This document shows, piece after piece, positions 1-7,737 of a stretch of 27,545 nt of DNA. The stretch covers positions 1 through 27,545 of IMG/VR virus record IMGVR_UViG_3300025120_000421; one strand, written 5' to 3'. This stretch comes from a virus. Each line of letters opens with the position of its first letter. Position 1 is the first letter of the stretch. Under the pieces are notes generated by a model. That model was not told the origin of the DNA. It saw only the letters and a list, made by a program, of their open reading frames with translations, and did not search any database. The position numbers were made by a program, and so were the translations under genes.

Positions 1-867
1 TCAGAAGCAGTACTTAGATTCTTGCCCGATAAGGATACAACAAATACATTTTTCTGGACTGAGAGAAACATGATCAAATTACCTTTCGCAGGTATTAAAG
101 GTCAGACTGACTCAAGACCAGTACAGGTACAAGTACCGTGTATGGAGATGTATGGCAAGACTTGCCCAGTACTAACGGAAGTTCGACCATGGTTCAAAGA
201 CAAGAGCATGGAAGACATGGGCAGAAAATATTGGAAAAAGAAAAGTTACATTTTCCAAGGTTTTGTCACAACGAATCCGTTGGCAGAAGACACAACACCT
301 GAGAATCCGATCAGAAGATTCATTATTGGACCTCAGATCTTTAACATCATTAGAAGTGCGTTACTGGATCCAGAGATGGAAGAGATGCCTACTGATTATG
401 TAAAAGGTGTTGACTTCAGAATCAACAAAACTACAAAAGGTGGTTACGCTGACTACTCAACATCAAAATGGTCAAGAAGAGAAAGAGCTCTGGACGAAGC
501 AGAAAGAGCCGCAGTAGACACACACGGGTTACACAATCTGGGTGACTTCAGACCAAAAGAGCCAACTGACGCAGAAGTAAAAATAATTAAGGAGTTATTT
601 GAGAAATCTGTAGAAGGTGAAGCTTTTGATCTAGAGCAGTATGGACAGTATTACAGACCTGCAGGAATGGCTTACCAAGCTAGACCGCAAGTGACTGTAC
701 CGACAGCAACTCCAGTAACCGAAACTGCACCAGCAAGTGCACCTGTTACGGAATCTGCACCAGCACCACAACCAGCGGCGGCTCCGGCAACGGCGGCTCC
801 TGCAGGCGACAGTGCCAAGAGAGCAGAGGACATCTTGAAGTTGATTAGATCAAGACAAGCAAAATAA
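1..867 (+). CDS. gp32: gp32-like single-stranded DNA-binding protein (5' end missing)
   Basis: T4 gp32 family protein, which coats ssDNA cooperatively in replication, recombination and repair. The frame is open from base 1 (reading SEAVLRFLPDKD), so the N-terminus lies outside the window and 288 residues are visible. The LRFLP motif, the central OB-fold region (YWKKKSYIFQGFV, then IRRFIIGPQIF) and the DYVKGVDFRI / YADYSTSKW stretch follow the T4 protein in order. The zinc loop looks reduced: only two cysteines (VPC, then KTC seven residues on) are visible where T4 has His plus three Cys. After the core comes an Ala/Pro/Thr-rich linker of about 40 residues, then a short helix ending DILKLIRSRQAK. 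This tail is basic, unlike the acidic T4 tail. Gene 876-1697 follows after 8 bases. Confidence 0.9.
   Translation, partial: SEAVLRFLPDKDTTNTFFWTERNMIKLPFAGIKGQTDSRPVQVQVPCMEMYGKTCPVLTEVRPWFKDKSMEDMGRKYWKKKSYIFQGFVTTNPLAEDTTPENPIRRFIIGPQIFNIIRSALLDPEMEEMPTDYVKGVDFRINKTTKGGYADYSTSKWSRRERALDEAERAAVDTHGLHNLGDFRPKEPTDAEVKIIKELFEKSVEGEAFDLEQYGQYYRPAGMAYQARPQVTVPTATPVTETAPASAPVTESAPAPQPAAAPATAAPAGDSAKRAEDILKLIRSRQAK
713..765 (+). repeat. 30-bp imperfect tandem repeat in gp32 linker
   Basis: Two 30-base-period units share ctgcaccagca exactly (725-735 and 755-765), with related flanks (agtaaccgaaa / tgttacggaat). They encode the TETAPAS / TESAPAP units of the flexible linker. Such repeats can expand or contract by slippage. 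Confidence 0.6.
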
Positions 868-875
868 TCTGACAA

Positions 876-1697
876 ATGTTATACGAGATCGATGGCAAAC
901 CTGCATTTCGTATAAATCTTTATGATCACACCGTTGCCCACAAATGGAAAAACTTAATTGAATCCATTTATGTAGGCGACGGTGAGGACATAGATCATAT
1001 GAGAACATTTTTTAGTTTACGTACACGTGACGAAATCAAAGACATGTTGCTAGACGCTGTAAAAAACATTAACACTTTTTTAAAAACAGAATTTATAAAA
1101 ACACCTAAACAAATAAATTGGAATGATCAAGACTTGTACAACACACTACACATGGCATTTGAAAAACTATCCGGAGACTTTGACAATCCTACTAAATTAA
1201 TAAAAATTGCACCAATGAACATAAAAGAAAATATTAGAGATTTAAATCACTGTGTACACGCATTAGAGCATAGTTCAAGTGAAAGCACACTAGATCAATT
1301 ACCTATACAATGGACTAAGAAAAGAATAACAACTCCGAGAATTAAGCTCACAGAGAAAGAACATAATTTGTTTCAATTTAATCAAACAAAAAATGAAGTA
1401 TACCTAGCATACAATGAATTAGGAAAAAGTTATATGGATTTGTGTAATGACGACTTACCATTTGATTATGATGCTACAAAAAATAATCATTACATCGGTG
1501 CTGATATTGATATTGCACTTAAGGATAAAAAAAATATATTTGGATCAAATTTTATCGATTGGTGCAAGGACAATGACATTGATCCTTTAGAAAAGAAACA
1601 CGGTATTGGCATGTTGGCAATTGGTAAAATACAGATAATAAACATGGAACATTTGACAAAAGACAGTAAAGCAAATATAATAGTAGAAAGGAACTAA
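876..1697 (+). CDS. Unrecognised 273-aa protein between gp32 and uvsX
   Basis: I do not recognise this protein. It is 273 residues, charged and mainly helical in appearance, without a signal peptide, membrane segment or cysteine cluster. Notable stretches are DLNHCVHALEH around residue 125, FNQTKNEVYLAYNELGKSY around 168-186, and GADIDIALKDKKN with WCKDNDIDP towards the C-terminus. It starts 8 bases after the gp32 stop with only a weak ribosome site, so it is probably translated from the gp32 message. T4 encodes the helicase loader gp59 near gp32, but this sequence does not look like gp59. It is more A/T-rich than the genes on either side. Its 3' end carries the uvsX promoter. Confidence 0.75.
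   Translation: MLYEIDGKPAFRINLYDHTVAHKWKNLIESIYVGDGEDIDHMRTFFSLRTRDEIKDMLLDAVKNINTFLKTEFIKTPKQINWNDQDLYNTLHMAFEKLSGDFDNPTKLIKIAPMNIKENIRDLNHCVHALEHSSSESTLDQLPIQWTKKRITTPRIKLTEKEHNLFQFNQTKNEVYLAYNELGKSYMDLCNDDLPFDYDATKNNHYIGADIDIALKDKKNIFGSNFIDWCKDNDIDPLEKKHGIGMLAIGKIQIINMEHLTKDSKANIIVERN
1653..1681 (+). promoter_or_regulatory. Perfect-consensus sigma70-type promoter for uvsX
   Basis: TTGACA (1653-1658), a 17-base spacer and TATAAT (1676-1681): both hexamers match consensus exactly. A start near 1688 would give a leader of about 15 bases carrying AAGGA before the uvsX ATG at 1703. The site lies inside the 3' end of the preceding gene. This is the type read by unmodified host RNA polymerase, so early expression is likely. 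Confidence 0.8.
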
Positions 1698-1702
1698 AAA
1701 TT

Positions 1703-2803
1703 ATGACAAAAGTATTTGACGCAACAAAGTTTAGAAAGAGTATAACAAAATCAATACAAGGACTGGGCATAGGATTCAGCGATCCCACAGATTGGATCAG
1801 CACAGGAAATTACGCATTGAACTATTTGATGACGGGCGATTTCAACAAAGGGATTCCGCTAGGAAAAGTAACTGTACTTGCAGGTGAATCAGGAGCAGGT
1901 AAGAGTTACATAGCATCGGGAAACATTATCAAGAATGCACAGGACCAAGGTATATTTGTTATACTGATAGACACAGAGAATGCACTAGATGAAAAATGGT
2001 TACAAGCATTGAAAGTAGACACATCGGAAGATAAACTTCTAAAATTAAGTATATCCATGATCGATGACGTAGCTAAAACTATTTCAGAGTTCATGAAAGG
2101 CTACAAAGAAGCCCACTCAGACGACAAAGAAGGTGCGCCTAAAGTACTATTTGTAATTGATTCATTAGGCATGATGCTTACACCAACAGACGTAAACCAG
2201 TTTGAAGCGGGAGACATGAAAGGTGACCTAGGTAGAAAACCTAAGGCACTGACAGCTCTTGTGAGAAACTGTGTTAACATGTTTGGTTCATGGAACGTAG
2301 GACTTATAGCAACCAACCACACATATGCATCACAGGACATGTTTGATCCAGATGATAAGATATCAGGTGGACAAGGCTTTATCTACGCAAGTTCGATTGT
2401 TATTGCAATGAAGAAACTTAAATTAAAAGAAGATCTAGATGGTAACAAAGTCACAGATGTAAGAGGTATAAGAGCCGCTTGTAAAGTTATGAAAACAAGA
2501 TACTCTAAACCTTTTGAATCGGTACAAGTTAAGATTCCATATGAAACAGGAATGAACCCATACAGTGGACTAGTTGATCTATTTGAGAAAAAAGGTGTAC
2601 TAGTGCAACAAGGAAACAGACTGAAATACATTGATAAAGCAGGTAAAGAACACATTGACTTCAGAAAACAATGGATAGGTGATAAATTAGATATGCTTAT
2701 GAAAGACTTTGAAGAAGAAACAGACTTCGCTGAAAAAGAAGATACTGATGCTCCTATTGAAGTTAATGTAAAACCTAAAACAAAAACGAAAAAAGAAGAC
2801 TAA
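1703..2803 (+). CDS. uvsX: UvsX, RecA-like recombinase
   Basis: T4 UvsX family strand-exchange ATPase that forms filaments on ssDNA with UvsY help and displaces gp32. It has 366 residues (T4 about 390). The N-terminal part has the typical DWISTGNYALNYLMTGD. Walker A is GESGAGKS at residues 61-68, followed by ILIDTENALDEKW. Walker B is VLFVIDSLGMM at about 148-157. The loop region GDLGRKPKAL and LIATNHTY follow, then SGGQGFIYASS. The C-terminus is charged (EEETDFAEKEDTD, then a Lys-rich end). A good ribosome site (AAGGA) precedes the ATG, and a consensus promoter lies just upstream. The stop overlaps the next start by one base. Confidence 0.96.
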   Translation: MTKVFDATKFRKSITKSIQGLGIGFSDPTDWISTGNYALNYLMTGDFNKGIPLGKVTVLAGESGAGKSYIASGNIIKNAQDQGIFVILIDTENALDEKWLQALKVDTSEDKLLKLSISMIDDVAKTISEFMKGYKEAHSDDKEGAPKVLFVIDSLGMMLTPTDVNQFEAGDMKGDLGRKPKALTALVRNCVNMFGSWNVGLIATNHTYASQDMFDPDDKISGGQGFIYASSIVIAMKKLKLKEDLDGNKVTDVRGIRAACKVMKTRYSKPFESVQVKIPYETGMNPYSGLVDLFEKKGVLVQQGNRLKYIDKAGKEHIDFRKQWIGDKLDMLMKDFEEETDFAEKEDTDAPIEVNVKPKTKTKKED

Positions 2804-3039
2804 TGATCGACTTTACACACGAAGACATTGAACGTTTATGGAACTCAGTTATACATTACGTCCCCGAAAGACAAAAATTGGATATGGCAATTGACTTTAT
2901 TAAGAGTTTAGAAGATATCGGTGTAGAACATGACGAATTAAAAGCGTCAGCAGAGTACGATCCAAAACTCGAAGAAGCAATAGCAACTGTGTTCGAAGAA
3001 GATGCAGTGGATGAAGATGGTTATAGCGAGGATGAATGA
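2803..3039 (+). CDS. Small acidic protein between uvsX and uvsY
   Basis: A 78-residue, strongly acidic protein with no family I can name. The N-terminal half (THEDIERLWNSVIHYVPERQKLDMAIDFIKSLEDIG) looks like two or three helices. The C-terminal half is Glu/Asp-rich and ends DEDGYSEDE. It starts on the last base of the uvsX stop (TAATG) and ends in an ATGA overlap with uvsY, so the three genes are translationally coupled. Its place suggests a helper in recombination, but no motif shows this. Confidence 0.75.
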   Translation: MIDFTHEDIERLWNSVIHYVPERQKLDMAIDFIKSLEDIGVEHDELKASAEYDPKLEEAIATVFEEDAVDEDGYSEDE

Positions 3040-3497
3040 TAAACTGGTACAACGAAGTTAGCAGAAATTTAGATAAGATACCAGACTGTGTTGCATACTT
3101 TGACAAGGAACTACTTGATGCAAGAAAGCAGTGCAAAATATACGGCAATCTTGAAAGGGCAAGTGCCTCATTACCAGGCATAGTAGAAGAAAGATTCAGC
3201 CAACTACAACAACTTGAAGCAATACTAGAATACCTAAACATAGAATTAAGAAGATTACGATCAAAAACATTTAGGAAATATCTAGAAAATTACAACAGAG
3301 CATTATCAAGCAGAGACGCAGAAAAATATGTTGACGGCGAGGACGATGTTGTTGACATGGACAAAATTATTAACGACTTTGCATTGATACGAAACCAATG
3401 GTTAGGCATCACTAAAGGTTTAGATCAGAAACAATGGCAAATCACAAACATTGTAAAACTGAGAGTAGCAGGAATGGAAGATGCCGATATCAAATAA
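3036..3497 (+). CDS. uvsY: UvsY-like recombination mediator
   Basis: UvsY loads UvsX onto gp32-covered ssDNA as a ring-shaped oligomer. This protein has 153 residues (T4 UvsY 137) and is helical throughout. The central stretch, with basic residues (LRRLRSKTFRKYLENY), matches the position of T4's lysine/arginine-rich ssDNA-binding part. The C-terminal ITKGLDQKQWQITNIVKLRVAGMEDADI resembles T4's closing helix, which ends in an Ala-Gly motif. Its place directly after uvsX and one small gene fits. It starts in an ATGA overlap and runs 17 bases into the HAD gene. Confidence 0.8.
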   Translation: MINWYNEVSRNLDKIPDCVAYFDKELLDARKQCKIYGNLERASASLPGIVEERFSQLQQLEAILEYLNIELRRLRSKTFRKYLENYNRALSSRDAEKYVDGEDDVVDMDKIINDFALIRNQWLGITKGLDQKQWQITNIVKLRVAGMEDADIK

Positions 3498-4110
3498 TAG
3501 AATAATACTCACAGACGTAGACGGAGTACTCCTGGAATGGGAACATCATTTTACTAAATGGATGTTGCAACGCACACTGTTTGATGAGAGAGGTGCTAGA
3601 TATCACCCTTATAGATTATTACCAGACAAACAAAACACATACTGGATGGAAGAAAGATTTGGTCTAACCAAAGAACAAATGGGTAAAGAAATTAGAGAGT
3701 TTAATAGAAGTGCATGGATGGGTACGCAACGACCTATGTTAGAATCGCAAACATGGGTAAAGTTACTACACGCAGAAGGATGGACGTTTATTCCAATAAC
3801 ATCACAAACATCAGATAAGCCGGCACAAGAATTGCGTAAGAAGAGAATGGGAGAACTATTCGGAGAACAAGTGTTTAGCAATTACCACATACTAGGCACA
3901 GGAGCAGACAAAGATTCAGCATTAGCCGAATTCCACAACACCGGGCTGTATTGGGTCGAGGACAAGCCAAAGAACGCACTAGCCGGGCTCAAATACGGTT
4001 TAAAGCCTATATTAATAGACCACGAATATAACCGGGACTTTAAACATCCTGATATCATACGAGTAAGTAATTGGCAAGACATACACAAATTATTATCAGG
4101 AAGAAAATGA
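3481..4110 (+). CDS. HAD-superfamily hydrolase-like protein
   Basis: A 209-residue haloacid-dehalogenase-fold protein, probably a phosphatase of unknown substrate. Motif I is ILTDVDGVLLEW with Asp12 (nucleophile) and Asp14 (acid/base). Motif II is PITSQTS, Thr107/Ser108. A candidate motif III lysine is Lys144 in GADKDSA. Motif IV is YWVEDKPKNA, Glu160-Asp161. A helical cap would fit residues 25-95. The arrangement resembles 5'-nucleotidase/polynucleotide-phosphatase-type HAD proteins; T4 uses a HAD domain in Pnk for 3'-phosphate removal, but no kinase domain is present. The ATG lies inside uvsY, and the end overlaps the glycosyltransferase start (ATGA). Confidence 0.8.
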   Translation: MPISNNRIILTDVDGVLLEWEHHFTKWMLQRTLFDERGARYHPYRLLPDKQNTYWMEERFGLTKEQMGKEIREFNRSAWMGTQRPMLESQTWVKLLHAEGWTFIPITSQTSDKPAQELRKKRMGELFGEQVFSNYHILGTGADKDSALAEFHNTGLYWVEDKPKNALAGLKYGLKPILIDHEYNRDFKHPDIIRVSNWQDIHKLLSGRK

Positions 4111-4781
4111 AAGTTTACGTAGGACACGACAGCAGAGAGGACATAGCATACCAAGTTTGTGAACATAGCATCAAGAGAAGAGACCCATCAGCAGAAGTTA
4201 TTCCCTTAAAACAAAAACAAATGAGAGACCAAGGACTCTACACACGTCCTGTGGATAAACTTGCATCAACAGAATTTACATTCACTAGATTTTTTGTACC
4301 TTACATTAATGACTTTAAAGGTTGGGCAGTTTTCTGTGATTGCGATTTCCTTTGGAAAATACCAAGTCATGAACTTATAAAGTATTGCGATCCGTCTAAA
4401 GCAGTTGTTTGTGTGCAACACGACTACACACCAAAAGAAACTACAAAGATGGACGGACAAACACAGACTGTGTATCCTAGAAAAAATTGGTCTAGTATGG
4501 TGCTTTGGAATTGTGAACATCCTAAAAATAAAATATTGACCCCGGATTTACTAAATGAAGAGTCTCCAAAATTCTTACACAGATTCAGTTGGTTAGAGGA
4601 CAACGAGATCGGATCCTTACCATTAGAATATAATTGGTTGGTAGGGTGGTACAAGGAACCAAGAGACGGCACACCAAAAATACTGCACTACACAGAAGGC
4701 GGACCATGGTTCGATGGTTACAGAGATTGTGAGTACGGCGATGACTGGAAAAAAGAATTAATAAATCTATTCAGTGCATAA
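4107..4781 (+). CDS. Glycosyltransferase with DxD motif (GT-A type)
   Basis: A 224-residue GT-A-fold sugar transferase. The N-terminus MKVYVGHDSRED is a typical first beta strand. FCDCDFLW places the metal/nucleotide-sugar DxD at Asp78/Asp80. A C-terminal HYTEGGPW (His194) resembles the metal-binding His motif of GT8-like enzymes. The ATG at 4107 is chosen over an upstream TTG at 4071 because it has a ribosome site (AGGAAG), overlaps the previous stop as ATGA, and opens directly on the conserved strand. This is the first gene of the sugar cassette. Acceptor and donor cannot be read from the sequence. Confidence 0.85.
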   Translation: MKVYVGHDSREDIAYQVCEHSIKRRDPSAEVIPLKQKQMRDQGLYTRPVDKLASTEFTFTRFFVPYINDFKGWAVFCDCDFLWKIPSHELIKYCDPSKAVVCVQHDYTPKETTKMDGQTQTVYPRKNWSSMVLWNCEHPKNKILTPDLLNEESPKFLHRFSWLEDNEIGSLPLEYNWLVGWYKEPRDGTPKILHYTEGGPWFDGYRDCEYGDDWKKELINLFSA

Positions 4782-5215
4782 TGAACTGGGATCGCATCAA
4801 GAAACAGCATATTTTTAAAGAACCGGTAGAGCATATCTACACAGGGCAACTGTTTGATCGTAATACATATGATAAACTTTACGAAAATATAAATGACCTA
4901 TCCCATGAGGTATGGGTAGAATTTGATTCAAAATATAAAATCCCGTTCCAGGTATACGACGATATCAGAGAAATAAACAAAAACAAAAAAGTTATCTGCT
5001 TGTGGTTTTTCACTGACAGAAATGATAAGAGCTCGGGAGTAGACATAGTATTATCGGGCAAAAAACTTAGGTACTTTCATAACACTTTTTTGATTACAGC
5101 ATCAAAAGACATTAGAGTTTTAGAGGACAATCCTAGGCAATACATACATAGACCGTTTGTCCAACTAGACCTTTCCGAGTCTAAATACAAAGAACTGTTA
5201 GGAAAATTCGCATGA
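4781..5215 (+). CDS. Unrecognised 144-aa protein, paralogue-like to 25292-25666
   Basis: I cannot assign a function. The 144 residues look like a compact alpha/beta domain without cysteines in useful positions. The C-terminal half (VDIVLSGKKLRYFHNTF, ITASKDIRVLEDNP, HRPFVQLDLSESKYKEL) resembles the protein on the - strand at 25292-25666 in spacing and in the RYF...T...KDI...P pattern. Its one-base TAATG overlap with the glycosyltransferase and ATGA overlap with the next gene put it in the same message. Confidence 0.7.
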   Translation: MNWDRIKKQHIFKEPVEHIYTGQLFDRNTYDKLYENINDLSHEVWVEFDSKYKIPFQVYDDIREINKNKKVICLWFFTDRNDKSSGVDIVLSGKKLRYFHNTFLITASKDIRVLEDNPRQYIHRPFVQLDLSESKYKELLGKFA

Positions 5216-5817
5216 TAGGGAAACATTTTTTAGATAAATGTCTCAGAAGCACTGTAGAGCAAGATCCATGGGATCATCAAATAATAAACGATACACTTCC
5301 GCAAGAAGATTTCAATACGCTTAGAAAAGAATGCGAAGAATTAGATGTGCCTAATGATAAACTTGTTGTGATACACCCAGCAGATTTTGTTAAACATAAT
5401 ATCTCATTTTATAATAAAATACATGACATCAGCAAGACACTGAAAGATAATGCTAAGACACTATGTAAACAGTTTCCAAATCACCGATGGTTTGAAGACC
5501 TAGGAGTAAATGCTCATTTATCAATTACACCACCGTTGCCTTATAAATTTTATATACATCAAGAAGGATTAGATAAAATTTGGAGTAGTGTGACTTACAT
5601 TACACCAGAGAAAAACGTTGGCACTAAAATGTACACAGCACAGAACGAAGATGCATTTGTTAAAGAAGCGTCGTGGCAACCAAATAGTACATTTATATTT
5701 TGTGGGCAACAAGGTAAAACTTGGCACAGTTACGAAAGTAATCAGTCAGAGCAAAGAATAACGTTAAATTTATTCCTCACAAAACGTAATTCAAAATGTT
5801 TTTATCCAACCCAATAG
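5212..5817 (+). CDS. 2-oxoglutarate/Fe(II) oxygenase-like protein
   Basis: A 201-residue protein with a double-stranded beta-helix look. The likely iron ligands are His116-x-Glu118 (YIHQEGLDK) and His172 (KTWHSYES), with Arg182 (QRITLNLFL) placed for 2-oxoglutarate. Between them, VTYITPEKNVGTKMYTA matches the usual Y-[L/I]-x-P...GT-x-[L/M]-Y run of phage oxygenases of this fold. Here HxE replaces the more common HxD. Such phage enzymes are proposed to hydroxylate proteins or nucleotides; the substrate is unknown. The end overlaps the - strand methyltransferase by 16 bases. Confidence 0.65.
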   Translation: MIGKHFLDKCLRSTVEQDPWDHQIINDTLPQEDFNTLRKECEELDVPNDKLVVIHPADFVKHNISFYNKIHDISKTLKDNAKTLCKQFPNHRWFEDLGVNAHLSITPPLPYKFYIHQEGLDKIWSSVTYITPEKNVGTKMYTAQNEDAFVKEASWQPNSTFIFCGQQGKTWHSYESNQSEQRITLNLFLTKRNSKCFYPTQ

Positions 5818-6401
5818 ATTTTATCTATTTGCATTTGTCCTTCGTGGTCGTCAATCTGCTCACTTTTATTAAACCCTAGAGACTTCATATAATCATCCAT
5901 TTGTCTTTCGTAAGGCATCTCGGGAAAATCTGTGTTTTTTTCAATGTTCACTTCTTGAATGACATACTTCGCCCTTTTAAATATCTCGCTGGCACCTTGC
6001 ATTACAAGTATTTCTGCACCTTGTACATCTTGCTTTATTAGATCAAAATGTGCATCCTTACCAACCAATTGGTCCAAAGTTTTCATCTCTCTTATTTCCC
6101 AATCGGAGGCAATGTTATTAAAAATTGATGCTCCCTTTGTATAGGTGATTTTTTCTTTGGTCCCTTTTTTAATTTTACGTAGGTAAATTTTTGTTTGTTT
6201 ATTTTCATTTCCCAACACAGCAATATGATAATTTGGAGTTATTAATTTTAAATTTTTTTCATATTTTGGTCCGGCTTCTATACAAGTGTATTCCGCATCG
6301 GGCCATATTTTCTTTACTTTTTTTGTCCAAAATCCATTCCATGCTCCGATGTCTAATACAGATGTAGGTTTGAAATTTAATCTTGATAGGTACTTGTACA
6401 T
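5802..6401 (-). CDS. FkbM-type methyltransferase 1
   Basis: A 199-residue SAM-dependent methyltransferase of the FkbM type, a family that often O-methylates sugars. SVLDIGAWNGFW (residues 14-25) is the SAM-binding loop. CIEAGPKYEKN (about 40-50) supplies the acidic ribose-binding residue. DLIKQDVQGAEILVMQGA (about 120-137) is the family signature, usually IKIDVEGxE, here with Gln for Ile and Glu. It is shorter at the N-terminus than the two neighbours. It is last in the five-gene - strand block, 2 bases after its neighbour. Confidence 0.85.
   Translation of the reverse strand: MYKYLSRLNFKPTSVLDIGAWNGFWTKKVKKIWPDAEYTCIEAGPKYEKNLKLITPNYHIAVLGNENKQTKIYLRKIKKGTKEKITYTKGASIFNNIASDWEIREMKTLDQLVGKDAHFDLIKQDVQGAEILVMQGASEIFKRAKYVIQEVNIEKNTDFPEMPYERQMDDYMKSLGFNKSEQIDDHEGQMQIDKIYWVG
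5813..5829. terminator. Inverted repeat at convergent gene ends
   Basis: AATAGAT, loop TTT, ATCTATT: a perfect 7-base-pair arm across the ends of the oxygenase-like gene (+) and the FkbM gene (-). It is A/T only apart from one G-C pair, so it is weak as a hairpin, and no long T-run follows. It may still slow or end transcripts from both sides. Confidence 0.35.
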
Positions 6402-6403
6402 TA

Positions 6404-7045
6404 TTAGTTTTTTTTCTTTCTGTACACAATGTCAGGCCAAGTTTTGATCAACACTCGGAATCCAAGGTTAGATAAATGTTTTTCAATTTCAATGTTACTA
6501 CTGCCGTACTTTTTACTGTTGTTGTTTAATTCAATCATTAGATACTTTACATTATTTAAAGTATCGGTTGCACCTTTGAGAACTTCCATTTCTAGACCCT
6601 CCACATCAATTTTAATCATGTCTACGTTTTCTAATCCTAAACTATCTATTGTGCGTATAGGCACATTGCCTTCTTCGTCGATTACTCTTGTATTTTGTGT
6701 CGAACTTTCTTCACTTAATTTAATTGAACTATTTTTACTGCCCACTGCATGATTAAAAGTCTTTATGTTTTTAAACTCTTTTAGATTCTTTTGCAAACAC
6801 TCGTAATGGATATTGTTTGGTTCAAAAGAATTAATATTAGTTGCAAACTTTTGCATGGCCAAACTCCAAGTGCCACACCATGCACCTACATCTAGAACAT
6901 TATTCAGTGTAACTTTATTACGTGAACAGTATTTTATAAAACTGTTCAAACATCTATCTTGCACATAAGGTGTACCTTTTTTCCTCCAGTCCTTAATTTG
7001 TGCGTCATTGGACGGAACCCAAAAACCGTTTATCTGTTCGATCAT
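6404..7045 (-). CDS. FkbM-type methyltransferase 2
   Basis: A 213-residue FkbM-family methyltransferase. VLDVGAWCGTW (residues 50-60) is the SAM loop, SFEPNNIHYECL (about 73-84) the acidic strand end, and VDMIKIDVEGLEMEVLKGA (141-159) the family signature with full consensus. The leading 45 residues (NGFWVPSNDAQIKDW, then QDRCLNSFIKYC) are an extra segment not shared with copy 1. The start overlaps the stop of copy 3 as ATGA. Divergence among the three copies suggests different acceptors rather than a recent duplication. Confidence 0.88.
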   Translation of the reverse strand: MIEQINGFWVPSNDAQIKDWRKKGTPYVQDRCLNSFIKYCSRNKVTLNNVLDVGAWCGTWSLAMQKFATNINSFEPNNIHYECLQKNLKEFKNIKTFNHAVGSKNSSIKLSEESSTQNTRVIDEEGNVPIRTIDSLGLENVDMIKIDVEGLEMEVLKGATDTLNNVKYLMIELNNNSKKYGSSNIEIEKHLSNLGFRVLIKTWPDIVYRKKKN

Positions 7046-7737
7046 TTTGTAAAAATATAATTGTATTCGTTATCGTTACGCTTATGTTTTGATTTAAGAC
7101 TAAAACCTAATGCCTCTATCATTGCAACATAGTTAATATGCTTGTTATCTATCTCGATCAATATTTCTTTAGCATTCTGGAAAACATTCATAGAACCTTC
7201 TATCACTTTATCCTCATATCCATCCACATCAATTTTGATGTAATCAGGTTGTGGCAAAACTTTCCTTTCTACTAAAAAATTTAATGGCAGTTGCGTACAG
7301 CCATGATAATAATTTCCTTCTTTACCAACTATATTACTTGCAACACCTTCATGCATATTTGTAACCTGCATTGTTGACAGGCTTATATTATCCCCAAGTG
7401 CAATACAATATGCACTACAATTTTTTAATTGGTTAAGATTAATACTATCCAAAAGATTTTTGTAACTAGCCGCATGTGGTTCAAATGCAAAAACATTATT
7501 TTGTTGCATGATGGCACTGTATAGTGTATAAATTCCTATGTTGGCTCCCACGTCAAAAAACACACTGTCCTTTGAAAAGTTTTTTATCCAATTTATTGTT
7601 TCAGGTTCTTTGCTTAATATTCTATCAACTCTGTTCTTAATATAATTTTTTTGATCTTTATTATTTGCAAATAATATTTCTTTGTTGTTTGCGTTGAACA
7701 CAAAATGTTCGTCTGGGTAACTTTTTAACTTTGGCAT
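7042..7737 (-). CDS. FkbM-type methyltransferase 3
   Basis: A 231-residue FkbM-family methyltransferase. VFFDVGANIGIYTLYSA (59-75) is the SAM loop in the most typical form of the three copies, FAFEPHAASYKNLL (about 83-96) follows, and PDYIKIDVDGYEDKVIEGS (164-182) is the signature. The first 50 residues are an Asn/Lys-rich lead. The ATG shares a base with the stop of the upstream gene (TAATG on the - strand), so translation is coupled to the transferase-like gene. Confidence 0.88.
   Translation of the reverse strand: MPKLKSYPDEHFVFNANNKEILFANNKDQKNYIKNRVDRILSKEPETINWIKNFSKDSVFFDVGANIGIYTLYSAIMQQNNVFAFEPHAASYKNLLDSINLNQLKNCSAYCIALGDNISLSTMQVTNMHEGVASNIVGKEGNYYHGCTQLPLNFLVERKVLPQPDYIKIDVDGYEDKVIEGSMNVFQNAKEILIEIDNKHINYVAMIEALGFSLKSKHKRNDNEYNYIFTK

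Noticed and set aside
672-875. Open frame on the - strand rich in Ala/Gly/Val inside the gp32 linker
   Set aside because: It is the mirror of the repetitive Ala/Pro linker codons of gp32; it has no ribosome site and no independent support.
1178-1205. TTGACA inside the 876-1697 gene as a promoter
   Set aside because: No acceptable -10 at 16-18 bases, and no gene start follows.
876-1697. Helicase loader gp59 as an identity for the gene after gp32
   Set aside because: Position is suggestive, but the sequence shows none of the gp59 pattern I know, so it is left unnamed.
2900-3241. A 113-codon - strand frame across uvsY
   Set aside because: Leucine/serine-rich antisense of a charged helical gene; no start signal.
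4071-4106. Upstream TTG start for the first glycosyltransferase
   Set aside because: ATG at 4107 has a ribosome site and an ATGA overlap and begins directly with the conserved first strand.
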